Of a stretch of 64,000 bases of DNA, positions 25,823 to 39,500 are shown one piece after another. A program made the position numbers and the translations under genes. The stretch covers positions 13,964,233 to 14,028,232 of the forward strand of contig NC_058052.1 in the NCBI RefSeq assembly GCF_020085105.1, given 5' to 3'. Positions within the stretch are counted from its first letter, which is position 1, and each line of letters starts with the position of its first letter. The notes under the pieces were generated by a model, which ran no database searches, was not told the origin of the DNA, and saw only the letters and a list, made by a program, of their open reading frames with translations. The DNA is from Siniperca chuatsi. Taxonomy: Eukaryota > Chordata > Actinopteri > Centrarchiformes > Sinipercidae.

Positions 25823-28637
25823 ATGCTGCAGCCAGAATTGGTCCGACTTCTGACAGAGGGACATGTGTTAGTAAAAAGCTGCGATGAAGACTGTCCGACG
25901 GGAAACACACGTGAGCCGAGGCAGAGTGAGGCAGAGGAGGGAAACCCGTTCAACTTCACCCCGCAGCTCATCCACCTGCACAAAGACCACGAGCTGTTTG
26001 AGGTAACATAGCAACAACAAACTGAACCGACTAATTGTTATTCATTCCGCCGAAGCACTTGGATAACGGTCGCCATAACATTAGCTAACCTACCCATCAT
26101 AACCTAACGTACTGCCCGTGAATGCTGTTTACAGGATGGGGACATTCACAGACACATGTATCTGCAAGACCTCTACATCTCAGAGGCTGAAGACAAGCCA
26201 ACACCCAGGTATGAAAGCCACGTGATATCCGTGCTTGATCGAAGTTTTTTGCTTTTGAGTGGCTGTGGGCTGCATTCAGTTAGCTAACAAGCAACAAACA
26301 CAACTTTATATCTATGCAGCCCATACCATTCCAGGAGAAGATACTGTCCTTCACAGCAAAAGCAAAGACCATTAAAAGTATATATACACATGCATACATG
26401 GTTTACTAACAAACAAACGCCTAAAACAAATGCGGTTAAAAACATATACAACAGTCATTTTATTATTAAGATGTTTTAACTCTAAATAACAATTTCGGAA
26501 TAAATACCGCAAACTCCTAGCTAATTTGGATTATACATTGAAATGAAATCACCAAGTTACCATGTTGCTATTGAAGAAATTGACTTTGCCAGCTGAATCA
26601 ATTTGGGAAGGACTAATTTGTGTTAGACGTTTGGTGCTATTTTACAGACTAAACTGATAGGTTGTCTTAGAAAAAAGAACTGAGCACAAGTTTTTTCTAG
26701 AAATAAATATGAGAATCACACTGCTCAAAACACATTACTATTGACTGAATTATATTTTGGTTTACTGGTGCTACTGCTTGTTGACAAATTGATATCTCTA
26801 TGTTTTCTACTTAAAATTCCCCCATGAATATGATTATCATCGTAACTGTGCTAGACATATGTGGTTGTGTCATCCCAATGTCTATATTTGACCAGTTGAA
26901 ATAGGAAAAATAAACCACCAAACAACAGATTGGCCCCAGAAATGATAATTCCTTAGCAACAGCTGTGGATTTAGTTGTAGCCCATAGTAATGCCAGTGGT
27001 GATGAGGCAGTCAGTCACCTTCCTCCTCCTCTTGTCTTTTCTCAGTGTGTCAGAGTTTGCCTGTCACATTTCTGGCTGCAGTGCAGTCTTCAGCACTTTG
27101 GAGGAGTACGAGCACCACTACAACTCCCTGCACAGACATGTGTGCTGCTCCTGCCGTCGCTCCCTGCCAAGTGCCCGGCTCCTGGACATTCACATTCAGG
27201 AGTGGCACGACTCTCTCTTCACTATCCTCGCCCAGAGGCAAGATATGGTAAGTCAAAGGAAAAAAAACAAAGAAACCCTCTGAGGTTGTGTCCTTTCCCA
27301 TGACCTCTTTATTGTTTGATACTCACCATCTTAAGCAAAAAGCTGTACATAAAGTGAAGTATTTTAAACATTCTTTGAAGATGGCTTTAAAGATAAATTT
27401 TCCCTGACACTTCCTTCACATTTTTCAGTACCAGTGTTTGGTGGAGGGCTGTGGACAGAAGTTCAGGACTAGTAAACACAGGAAGGACCATCTAATACGA
27501 ATTCACAAGTATCCTCCAGACTTCAGATTTGACAAAACCAGAAAGGAGAGAGGGTAAGACTGCCCTTACTACACATATTGTCCACTAGATGGCAGCAAGG
27601 TTTCAGTCTGGGAGAGCCCATGTTTGTTATAGTAAACAGAATTTTGACAAATCCTTGCCTTGCTGAAGCAATGTTTCCATTTGCACTCACTATTTCATCT
27701 TTTTTTATTAACATAATATGATAAAGGACGTTAAATAATGGGATTCTCTTTGCTGCTTTATTAAACCCAGTGTGTAACTTTTGTTGAACTTTCTTTTTAA
27801 AAACTGAGTGAATTGTTTTAAATGCATATTTTGGTAATAATTCATCCAACAAACATTAAAATGTCTTAAATCATTATATTATTCTTAAATACCCATATAT
27901 GTGTATTTCTATTATCATATCTTTGTTAACAGAAACCGAGAGACGAAGAGACCGCAGCAGAACGACACAGCCATGGAGGTAGTGGATGATGTGTGTGAGT
28001 CCGAGGGTGTGTGTGAGGTTATGTGTGATGTGTTGTCCGACCAACCCGAGCACGGGGAATCCATGGAGACGCATGTGTGTCAGGAAGAAGCTGCTCGCAC
28101 GGCAAAGTCTGCCTCTGCTGAGGAGCACGCAGATCTTTCTGCTGCAGCTCACGGCACTGGGAATACAAGCACCGAGCCACTAAAACCACAATACTCCTAC
28201 AGGTTAGTCTTTAAGCTAGTCTGCTGGAAGGCACTGGATAATCTCAGGCTGTCTTAGCCCTCTACTCAGAGAGAATAAGTCAGCCGTTTTTTAGATGATT
28301 TAAGGTTATCACTGGGAATTTACGGCAAGTTTTTAGCCATTAGATAAGATTCCAGTCTTCTTGCACAAATTTGCACAATTATGTAGTTAAGTCTGGGAGA
28401 AGCAAACTGCAGGAAGGGTTCTTTCTATCATTCATGCACAATGTTATATAATTAAAATGCATGAGTTGACATCTTCATAAAATTTGCTACAGTTTTTCTT
28501 ATTTATACTATTTCTACATTGAACAATCTGAGATACAAAACAACAGCTGTGTTCGTGCTCTCAGGGTCCCTACAACTGTGTGCTTCGGTCACGGCTCCGT
28601 CCGAGGCTTCAGAGGGCGGCGGGGAAGGAGGAAGTGA
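25823..28637 (+). CDS. znf511: Zinc finger protein 511
   Basis: Six exons: 25823-26002, 26135-26208, 27046-27247, 27429-27553, 27933-28202 and 28565-28637, stop TGA at 28635. They join in frame to 307 residues, longer than human ZNF511 (about 250). Three C2H2 fingers are visible: Cys91-x4-Cys96...His109-x4-His114; Cys118-x2-Cys121...His134-x4-His139; Cys155-x4-Cys160...His173-x4-His178. Family signatures are DGDIHRHMYLQDLY before the fingers, IQEWHDSLFTIL after finger 2, YQCLVEGCGQKF in finger 3, YPPDFRFDK after it, and the C-terminal VPTTVCFGHGSVRGFRGRR. The fifth exon encodes an acidic, low-complexity insert (about residues 195-283) that accounts for the extra length. The start is the only early ATG in the right frame. 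ZNF511 is a poorly characterised, widely expressed presumed transcription factor; that is as far as its function is known to me. Confidence 0.94.
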
Positions 28638-28730
28638 AACACCAGAATCGAGTCTTCTGTCCTTTTAAGATGTACAACTTTATACCCTCGTCTTGTAAGA
28701 TATTTACTGTCATATGTGTCCTTAACTTGA

Positions 28731-28736
28731 AATAAA
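28731..28736 (+). terminator. znf511: Polyadenylation signal of znf511
   Basis: AATAAA lies about 95 bases after the stop codon and is followed within 30 bases by a C-rich then GT-rich stretch (GATGTGTGTAGATGTTCGTT). Confidence 0.7.
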
Positions 28737-28739
28737 ATG

Positions 28740-29640
28740 TTTTTTGCACAACCCCCCCCTGATGTGTGTAGATGTTCGTTCAGGTGATGAAGAATAAGTT
28801 TTGTTGTAAGGTGTAGTTTTTTTTTGTTTTGTTTTTTTTCTGCTACATATTCCCCATCTCACTTCTCCTCTTGGGGACATTCTGGATGTCAGAGCTATCT
28901 CAGTGTTTCATTTAATGCATCAATGTCATCTGTCTTTATAATAAACTTTATTTTTCCAAAGTACACCATATGGGATGCTGTTGACCTGTGTTATACTGGT
29001 GGAAAGTTTGATTATAAAAATTAAAATGCATGCGGTGTCCTTTTTAAAAGAACGATGCACTGCATCATGTTTAAATTACACATGGGTGTGGACGTTTTTA
29101 GAGTCCACTGGATTTTTGTGAAGAGAAAAATGAGAGGAATATCAGAATTTACATAATAGATTTTAATAATTGTACAAAACATCTTTTCACCCATCAGATA
29201 TAAAATACACTGTACATTCATGACTGATGTGAGTCTATCAGTCGTGTTTAGCCTTTTGAGTGTTTGCAAAAATAGTTGATGACTTATTTACATTTAGTAA
29301 TGGAACTGTGGTCTTGGACTTTTAAGAGCTCTTTGAATATCTGTGCAAAAAAAGTTTTTTGAGGTAATGTAAGAAGAAAAATTACCAATTTTAAATGACA
29401 ATAGTAAAGCAGATTTTATAGATAATTTGTGTTTTTGAAACAGAAAATTATTAAGAAGTTAGAAACAAACAGAAACTGTGTGGATAAGATATTGTAATAG
29501 TAAATTCACCTTGAGAAGGTCTCGTGGTTCATAGTTAACATGGAGAAGTCACTGCAGTATTTGACAGCTCCATGGTAAAATGCCAAAAGTAAACATATTT
29601 TTGAAGATGAAACTTAAAAAAAAAACATTTTTTAGGGACA
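28740..29640. other. Intergenic region between znf511 and msx3
   Basis: AT-rich DNA between two convergent genes. I see no coding exon, RNA gene or clear repeat. Confidence 0.6.
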
Positions 29641-29646
29641 CTTGAT

Positions 29647-30637
29647 TTTATTACAACAGTAAATGAAAGGCACTAATGAGCACTTCATAGTTTTGTTATT
29701 GATTGTGAGCTGTTAAGGATGACCCACTTATGATTATAAATATGGATGTACTTTTGCACTAATTGAACTGTGTGTGTTTTGTTAAATGACTTTAAAGCTT
29801 GAGATTGCCTCTTTATAGCTTCTGATCATAATTTTAGGTTGAGTATACCAATCAGACCTGCCTTCCACCTTCAGCTTATAAAAAGAAAGTCTGACTGTGA
29901 GCGATATTATCTGAGTCTGAGTCTATGATTAAACAGTTCACTTCTTCAGATTATAGCTAACCTACTTAAAGTGGATGAATGTGGATGATTAAATGATGCT
30001 CTTCAGTGTTTTCTAAACCCCCAACATTTGAAACTGGCCTTTTAAGGTGAGACATTTTCAAAGGTCTCTGGAATAGAAATAAAAGATTCACATGGACACT
30101 TTAGTGAGTTATTGCTTTAAACGCAAACTACAGGCCTTTAAATAATCGTCATCCTGGCGAAATTAAAATGACGTTGACTAAAGTATTTGTTATAATACTT
30201 CTATTGGAATAGAAAACCTTGCCTATGAAATGTCAAAAAAATTAATACGAAACACTAGCTCAGTGAGAGTCCGTCATTATTATTTTTTTACTGAATACAC
30301 TGCAAAAAATGACCATGTTAACAAATAGTCAGATTTACCATAAAGTAGGGCCTCAATCTTAAAATCGAGTCAAAATATCTCCCTTGTTTCTGTTCCACGA
30401 GTTCCTTGAATGAACCGACTATTTTAAATGTAAAAATTAAGCCAGATTGTTCTACCAACATGTCTGTGTGAAAAGGATTCTTCTCACACCATTAGATTTT
30501 TTTTTTTACTTTAGAGTTAATATATTTCAGACAGATTGACTCATAAAATGGACATTTTTGCAGTCTTGGTTATTTGCTGTATGAAGGCATTTTCTAAAGG
30601 CAGCTTTCCCATCGATGCAGTTCAAAGTTAGTGAGGG
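29647..30637 (-). other. msx3: msx3 3' untranslated region (inferred)
   Basis: Non-coding DNA after the msx3 stop. The first clear AATAAA on the coding strand is at 29647-29652, about 1 kb downstream, so a 3'UTR of about that size is proposed. Confidence 0.4.
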
Positions 30638-31830
<1,193 letters not shown>

Positions 31831-32250
31831 ACAACCAGTTTTCCTGCCGCTCTCTCCGTTGCTGTTTTTGCTTTCGTGTTTTCACTCGACGAAATCTGTG
31901 TTATTGCCCAGGTTCCTCCGATGTTGCGCAGCTGCGTGGTAAGCTTCTGTTTTTACGCACGGACTTGCCTCTCCTTCAGTGAAGTGCCGTAAGTTCCTCT
32001 CTCATCTTGCCGCCTGCCTATCAGTCTGTCGATGTTTCCACGTGACTCGGCTAAAACAGTTACTGATAGGCCAGGCTTGTAATGACAGTGTTGTGGTCCA
32101 TTTCATGCGCCTGTGGTGCCTTGACAGATGTAAACCCCCAATCATGTTTAGCCTTGTTCCTCTGCCACCAAGTGGCCAAAACATTCAATTAATGCAGGTT
32201 TGACAAAAACTCACTCAGGAAATTAAGTTTACAAAAGTTTACTAGTAGCC
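31831..32250 (-). promoter_or_regulatory. msx3: msx3 5'UTR and proximal promoter region (inferred)
   Basis: This unique sequence directly upstream of the msx3 start codon is GC-richer than its surroundings up to about 31990. At 32060-32160 it contains CTTGTAATGACAGTG and TTGACAGATGTAAACCCCCA, with TGACAG words of the kind bound by TALE homeodomains (Meis/Pbx). Conservation is not tested. Confidence 0.35.
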
Positions 32251-35200
32251 ATTTGTTCGTTATGTTGCCAAAACTATAGTGCCATTATTTGTTGTGGGGC
32301 CTCTTCTGAAGTTGTGCTTGAGAATATGTTGACAGTAGTTTATCATCGTGTTTCATTAAAGCAGTAAGCCAGTCCAGGCTGTGATTTACAGTACTTTTTA
32401 TACTCTTAGGAGTTATTATCACTATAAATTTCTATCTTGTGGCCTGTAATCAAATTATCTATGGCTGTGTATCTCCCATATTTCAGCCTATTGTGTTCAT
32501 TGTCTGTAATCCCCTTTAGAGACAGTAAAACCACAACTAATATTTCAGAGGCCCATTGAAGAGGCCCATCCAAATTGGCCTTGTTTTGCAGCTCTTCAAA
32601 TCAAGTCAAATCATTTTCAGTGAAACCCAATATGTGAGAGCTTTTCCCCTCTTATGGTAACTGTTGTTGGGCCTACAGCAGCACACTGTCTGTCTGTAGG
32701 ACAATTGGTTAAATGGAGTTAACCGTTTCTCTGCCCGAGGTACATTTCTGCTTTGATCCTGCTGCGCCTGGCGCCTGTCTGCTCTCTCTCCCCCTCTCCC
32801 TCTCTGTGTGACAGTGATAGATTGCTGGGTAACCATACAAGCTTTCAATGACTGTAATTTAGTGCCCAACAACATTACATTCTCCTCTACTTACTGTGAA
32901 TATAACCTCTCACTCTCCTCCTGTTTGAAAAGGGATGTAGGGCTGTCTGTAACGTCTTGTTTCTCTTCCATTGTTTTATAATGAATAAGTAAATGATATT
33001 TCCTGCTTCTCTCTGAGTAGCACGCACATGCCGGAAAAGTCAACAATGAGTATTTTGGTTTGAGAAATGCAAATCTATCTATTGTGTAGTAGCTGCACTA
33101 CAGTTTTTTTTTGAATAACAAACTATCTCTTTCATTTCTATCCTTGTATTACTTTTCACTGCATTTGGATAAATAATGAAAACCAGATAACTTTTTGGCA
33201 ATCTTTATTTCATTCATTTAATCATTTAATTCTGAAACACAGAAAGGTGGTTTGGATTTTTTGGGCTCTTTAATCTTTCCTACTACTGATACCCTTTTAA
33301 AATATCTATTTATCTTTCATCCATTTAATTTATTTATATATTTTCAAAATGGGAAAAGCACAACCCGTACCATTTTGATAATTGCCATTAAACACAAAGT
33401 ACAGCTGAGGCTGATAGGAATGTCATTAGTTTTGCAGGTATTTGGTCATAAACCAAAGTATTTGAAACATTTTAATTTTGACCTGATGATGGCGCAAGAT
33501 TAAAAGTCAGGGAATCACCAAAGTTATTAGGATTCATCTTCTGGAAACAACAATGTTTTTTTGTACAAACTTTTATGCCAATTCATCCTGTAGATGTTGA
33601 GCTACTTCACTGGATAAGTGAAACCTTTGACCTATTGGTGGCGCTAGAGGAAAAGTCACCAAAGTCATTAGGATTCAACGTTTGAGCCCCATGGATATCT
33701 GTAATTTCATGGCAGTCCATCTAATAGTGGACGAGACATTTTATTAAAACCAAAAATGTCAACCTGCTGGTGGCACTAGAGGAAAAGTCAGTGTGTCACG
33801 AGAAAATATAACAGGTTCTGGGGAAATATTCATACCGTATTCTTCATTTTATTGTTTTAGTTTCCCTCACAACTTCAACTGAGAAACTGCCATCAACCAG
33901 TCAACTACCGTCGCACACACAAACACACACAAATTTACGCACACCTCTCTGAATCCTGCTGGCTTGCCCAAGTGGAGAATTATGGTAATTGTGGTTTCCA
34001 AAAGAGTTCTCCTTTTGAACCAAACATGTTGAAGCAGGCTTTATATATTTCATTTTTTAAATCTTTCTCTTTCATGAGAGTTGGCAGGGCTTACAGCTAT
34101 CCTAAGCAAACTTTGGGGAGGGGGCCGGAGTCATGTGGGATAAACATTTATGAAACGCACAGCGTGGAACTTTGTGGTGAAAGTGTATCGTCTTTAAAAG
34201 AGACGGGAGGCCTGCCTGGTGAAGCATAACAGAACATTATCCTGTGTCTGAGTGGAGCTGCCAACATTGGTATGTTAAAATGTCAATGGATGTGAGATCA
34301 CAAACTTTCCTTTCCATGCTGACATTTACAATAAATCACGCTCTATATGAATTCTCTTTCTCTTCACAGACAGAATGAAGTGTTGATTGCCACATGCACA
34401 AGTATCATATTTATGATTCACTCCATTATATGCAGAGTTGTGACCAAGTCAGCTTTGCTTGTGTCCTTAAATTGGTCTGTCGTCTTAAACACAAGTAACA
34501 AGTAGTAAAGTCAAGTCTCATATCCAGATGTAAATGTCATTAGTCCAGTCACCACTTTGTTCAGTTCACTCCCACTTTTATGTCTAAAATAAAACATATC
34601 TTGACATTTTAATGGAATATTATGTTTTGAAAAGAATCAAAGCTGCTCTGTCTCATGCTCAGTTTATACACAATCCAAGTAAAATCTCTGTACAACTGGG
34701 ATTTCAGTCAGACTTGAGATCATGTGACTTGAGTCCACAACTCCCCAAATTTACAACCCCATAACCTCATCTAGTTCATGTATCATTACACCATCACTGA
34801 GGAATATTAACTCTGTGACTTTTTCTGTGACTAGTTCATTTCCTGCCATCACATGATGATTGTGTCACATGGCAGAATCAACGGGACATTAATATGACTT
34901 GAATATGAGCAAAGCTAAAGCTAATTCTACGTTAAGAACGTCCATGAGATAAACTGGGATTGTTGACTATTTATTTTGTTAAACCTATTTAAGCATCAAG
35001 TATTGCTTATACATGGCACTGTGCTTGCAGCACTCACACTGTAAATTTGCATGATTGATATGGGTGTTACATTAATCACTGCAATAATAAAGTCAAGCAT
35101 ACAGGCTCACTTGGCTCCAGCTCACTTTCACTCAGGCCCAGTCATGCCAACCATGCCAAAGAGGATGTGGAGGGCCTGAGGTCTTCCCAGTGATGTTTCT

Positions 35201-36500
35201 CTTTATCTGATCTGAGCTTGAAGGGAACTGCAACAACATGTCAGCTTTGATTAGTTGTTTCATCTTTCCCACCATCAGCACATTGTGCCATGTGAGCTGC
35301 TTCTCTCTCTGCGCCCACTGAAGGCCAGGTCTGACCTGTTGACTGTGAAAAAGGTCAGATACGACCTGCTGACCGTATAACGTGCTTAAATGTTCTCCTT
35401 CTTACCTGCCTCAGGTGGTGCCGAGCCTCAGATATCATGTGAGAACATTTCTCAGGGTGTCACAGAGTAAAACGTAACAAAAGGCTCTACAGAGAGTGAC
35501 TACAGGCCACTTAAGGCATCAGTATGCTTCAACCGAAGTGCTTGTTGGATGGTTGAACAGTGTCTGAAACCCCCTCGCCCCATACCTTTTTGACATTGGG
35601 CCTGTGTTTGAACCTCTCTCTCAAGCTCTCTTTTTTTCATTCTTCACACAATTACTTCTGACTTTTCGTGTGTACAAGGACAGATTGTCCAAAAGTGTAT
35701 GCCGTTATCCCAATTTGAATGATCATCACATCAGACCTCTCTCTGACGGTGCACTTTCCACCCTGCCTTAGACTGTGGCCTTTCAGAACAGCACTCACTC
35801 TATGCCTTAACACTTAATGTCTTCAGATGTGGTCAGACGACACGTTTTACGCACCTGTTTGCTCCATGCATACCCCTGCCTTTACTCATTATAGCCAATA
35901 TGGGCATCAGCAGGGCACTGTTTTAAGACAAGATCAAACTAAGCCATGGAAAAGATAATTTGGCATTTTTCCTGGGTTGTGTGTCATGGTACAAGATGAC
36001 CAAGTTTGAGGTGTGCTCAAAATGAAAATGACTACGTCTGAAGAAAAATGTTTATAGTTGTTCTGAACTGCCACACTCAAAGGCGGGGCATCAAGCCTGA
36101 CATCATAGAGAGGGGAGAGACACAATAATTGTACTAATAGGAATGCCACATACTTTCAGACAGTCTGTCCTTGAAGGAAATTCATGGTGCTGCACTTGTT
36201 TGTACAGCTAAAAAGTGATGGTACTTGTGTGAAGAATGAAAGAAGCAAGCTTGAGAGAGAAGTTCAAACTCTTCCTTTCTTTTTCACCTCCTCACATCTG
36301 GCTAATCATTGCGTGAAGTGGGCGTGGCTGTCAGATTGTCTATTTCAGAAAATTACTAAAATTGTCAAATGCAGGCCATCAAATTCCAGCATTGGAAAAA
36401 TGTTTGGGGTCAGGGTTTCAGAAGCTGTTTAAGCATCCAGCAAATACTTTGTCTGAAGCTTACTGACCTGTGTGCATGTCAGAATTTTTGGGGCTTCTGG
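32251..36500. other. Gene-free region upstream of msx3, part 1
   Basis: No coding exon could be supported. It contains a direct-repeat cluster (33480-33800), a unique GC-balanced block around 34080-34220 and a cluster of nuclear-receptor-like half sites around 35327-35376. Confidence 0.6.
33480..33800. repeat. Degenerate tandem repeat common in percomorph fish
   Basis: Three related units are visible: GATGGCGCAAGATTAAAAGTC (near 33488), GGTGGCGCTAGAGGAAAAGTC (near 33637) and GGTGGCACTAGAGGAAAAGTC (near 33769). The first two are followed by CACCAAAGT-ATTAGGATTCA. Spacing is about 130-150 bp. I recognise the unit as a widespread percomorph repeat. Confidence 0.7.
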
Positions 36501-36570
36501 CGTGCCCTGGTAGCCCAACGGTTATTGACCATGCCACAAAACCACAACGTCAATGGCTCAATTCCAAGTG
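36501..36570 (+). repeat. Decayed tRNA-derived SINE head
   Basis: TGGTAGCCCAACGGTTA resembles an A box and GGCTCAATTCC resembles a B box (GGTTCAATCCC), 30-40 bases apart as in tRNA-derived SINEs. No cloverleaf with paired acceptor stem can be drawn, so it is not a functional tRNA. Confidence 0.45.
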
Positions 36571-39500
36571 GGGAAAAAGTAAAGTCTGATCCCAGAATTT
36601 TACAAATTCAGGCAATTGAAACTCAAAATATTAATGAATATTAATTTTTACAGCAGCATAAGCTGAGGTTGTCTGTTTTAAGCATTTGTTGTGATGATGA
36701 TATCTCAGTAATTTCCTTCTTGAGGAGGACATACTGGGGACTCACATGGCAGATGATGCTTGAAACCTTTGTAATTACCTGATGGGTTGTCAATTGGTTA
36801 AGTGCTTTTCATGTATTCTCTATATGTTAGCATGACTTGGCTTCCAGGGGAAAGCGTTGACAGGCGAGCAGCGAGCGGGTTATTATGCCTCTGTGTGTTA
36901 TGTATGTAGGATATTGGGTTTGGTGACAGGAAGGCGCGTTCCACATGGCGTCTGACAGAGACGAGCAGAGTGGCTGGCTGACGGGGACTCAGCAGTGAGT
37001 CTTGCCAGGTGCTAACAGGTGAACACAGAGATATTGTTGCTGTATTGTTGTGATCTGGGATGAACGGAGGGGGACAAAGGGAACCGGACACCCTCTCTGG
37101 ACCTGGAGCGAGCCAGGGGTTAGGGTGAGCTCAGTGACGGCGCTGACAGTAGGGGGCTCAGATGGTAGCCTGCACTTGGTGATGATAACGACGATGATGA
37201 TGATGTTAGAGAATGACCCACTAACAGAGGCTAGGGATGTCAAATTATCATAGGCTCTTTATTGTCTGGCAATGATAGCAGATGTAGGCGTTGTTCGTAT
37301 CAGGGTGATGACAACAGAAGAGCAGGGGACATCACAGGACTAATGGAAATAAGAGAAACCTGACACACACACACGGAGGTACAGCTCTCCCCATGCAGTG
37401 TCTGAAATATAGAGAAGCTCAACTATAAATTACTGAAAAAGTCTGAGTATAATGAGCGCAGCATTCCAATGGTTCACAGTGGGACACAGAGGCCTTGCAG
37501 CTATTTTGTGGTCAAATGAAATGACTGGAGAATGTTTCCACAACATATAATACACACAGTATTATCTTCTTCACTCTCATTCTGTTTCACTTCCCCTGTT
37601 TCCCCCTACTGTCTGTAGATTTACTGTGAATTAAATCTCACAAATCTCTCTGCCACAGCATCAGTTTCCCACTTTGCCTCTCAATGATTGCAGAACGAGG
37701 TCAGACCAAAGCCCAGTGGGAGACGGTATTGAACACAGTTTGGTGTAGGCCCACCGGAAGCTGAAAATGGCACACTGATTTGTGTCAAACAGCTGTTGCC
37801 GATTGACTGTTTGCAAATTAGGCTAAACATTTCCCAACAATAATAAAATTGACTTCTCTGAAACCACTCAAGTGATGGCAGCTGCGCTGCAACATGCTGT
37901 GACATTTAAACTGTGACAAATTACGCACAACAGCACCTGTTGGGAGATGACTGGTCCACTGAGACACTCAATTGAAAAAAAAAGTCGACTTATTGTGCGT
38001 GTTTCTTAATTTTAAGACTCTATGTTATACCTCTTTGAGTTCAAAAGGAGACTAATAATTAGAGGTGTAACAATATATCCTGGCACAAAATGTTGCAATA
38101 CTAGAAGGTGACACTCTGTATCCAGGAGCTGAAAAATGTATACAATGTTAACTGAACAGTTATGACTCAGAAAAAGTACAAATTTTAGTTTGCATATTTT
38201 AATTATTAACCATTAATACTATGAAGCTTGCTCTCTGCTGTTCCAACCTTGTTAAAAATATTGTGACTATATCAAACCCTGTATCATGTATTGTACCAAA
38301 CAGCGAGCTGCTACTAATCATACAAATCATTATCAAAAAGAAAAACAAGGTTAAAGACATTTTGGGAATTAGCTTATTTGCTTTCTCGCCAGGAGTTAGA
38401 TGAGAAGATCAATTCCACTGTCATGTATCAATATCTTTAATGGATGACAGCTAAAAGCACCATCTTTTAATGTGTGATACTTTTTCCTTTTTTGTAAATC
38501 TCATTATAACCCTAACCCTACCAAAAAAGCTTTATTTGGTTTAGTCGTCTTTAGTTGTCTTATTTGCAAAACTAAACATCACCATACAAGATAATAAGTA
38601 CAATATGGCTTATCTTGTTATCCACCAGAGCAAAACTGCATCAAAAACATTACATTTGACATTTCAGAGAACATTCTGTGTGTTTTATGCCATATTTATT
38701 GTATAAAAACTCCTGTAATGTAGATGGCTATTCAGTGCAAATTACTTAATGTTAAGAGAGTGACTCGTTTGGATCTATCTAAAGCAATATCACACAAAGT
38801 TCCAGAGGGGACTTTTCCATATTTCCAATGCATATTTCCTCAGAGCTTGTGACTCACACTGACATCAAAAGATGTTCTAGGAAATTCGATAATGTCAATA
38901 AATTATAGGATCCTCATGTACTCTAGGCTCTGATGATGTTGACCACAGATGAGCCGAAACTGGAACAAATTGGAATTACATTCCTTGCTTAGAGGCATTT
39001 TTGTGCTAGCGCTAGATGGTGGGAATAGCCCTTTCCATTTGCTTCCCCCTCATGCAGATTTTTAAGGCCATCAGTGGATTTGAGCCAGTATGATGTCTTG
39101 GTCACACACCTACCTCTCTAACAAATGCTGTAAGTCAACTGTCTTGTTCATTTTCACATGTGAATAAAGATTCTGCATAAAAAATATTGTTTAATTACAA
39201 TATATTTAGGGCACTAACCTGCGTTTGTGTGAGAATGTGAGTGCGCTCCTGTGATCTCAGCACAGTGACAACCTGAACAAATATGCTGAGTTGATTCTTC
39301 TGAGATTACAATAGATTCCACGTCGTCTCATGAAGCTCTGAAAGAGATGGGAGGGCACAGCAGAGGCCCCTGAATAAACAACCATTAAATTCTCCCTACG
39401 CCTCCATGAGGAGAACCTTCAGACTTGGGGCCGAGCTTTGAACAAACCAAAACAAAAAAACAGACAGAAACAGATTTAAACGTAGGGAGAGGGAAATTTG

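Noticed and set aside
36501-36570. Possible tRNA gene
   Set aside because: A and B box-like words are present but no acceptor stem or anticodon arm can be paired; better seen as a decayed SINE.
38511-38522. Telomere-like CCCTAACCCTA
   Set aside because: Only two partial units; no longer array.
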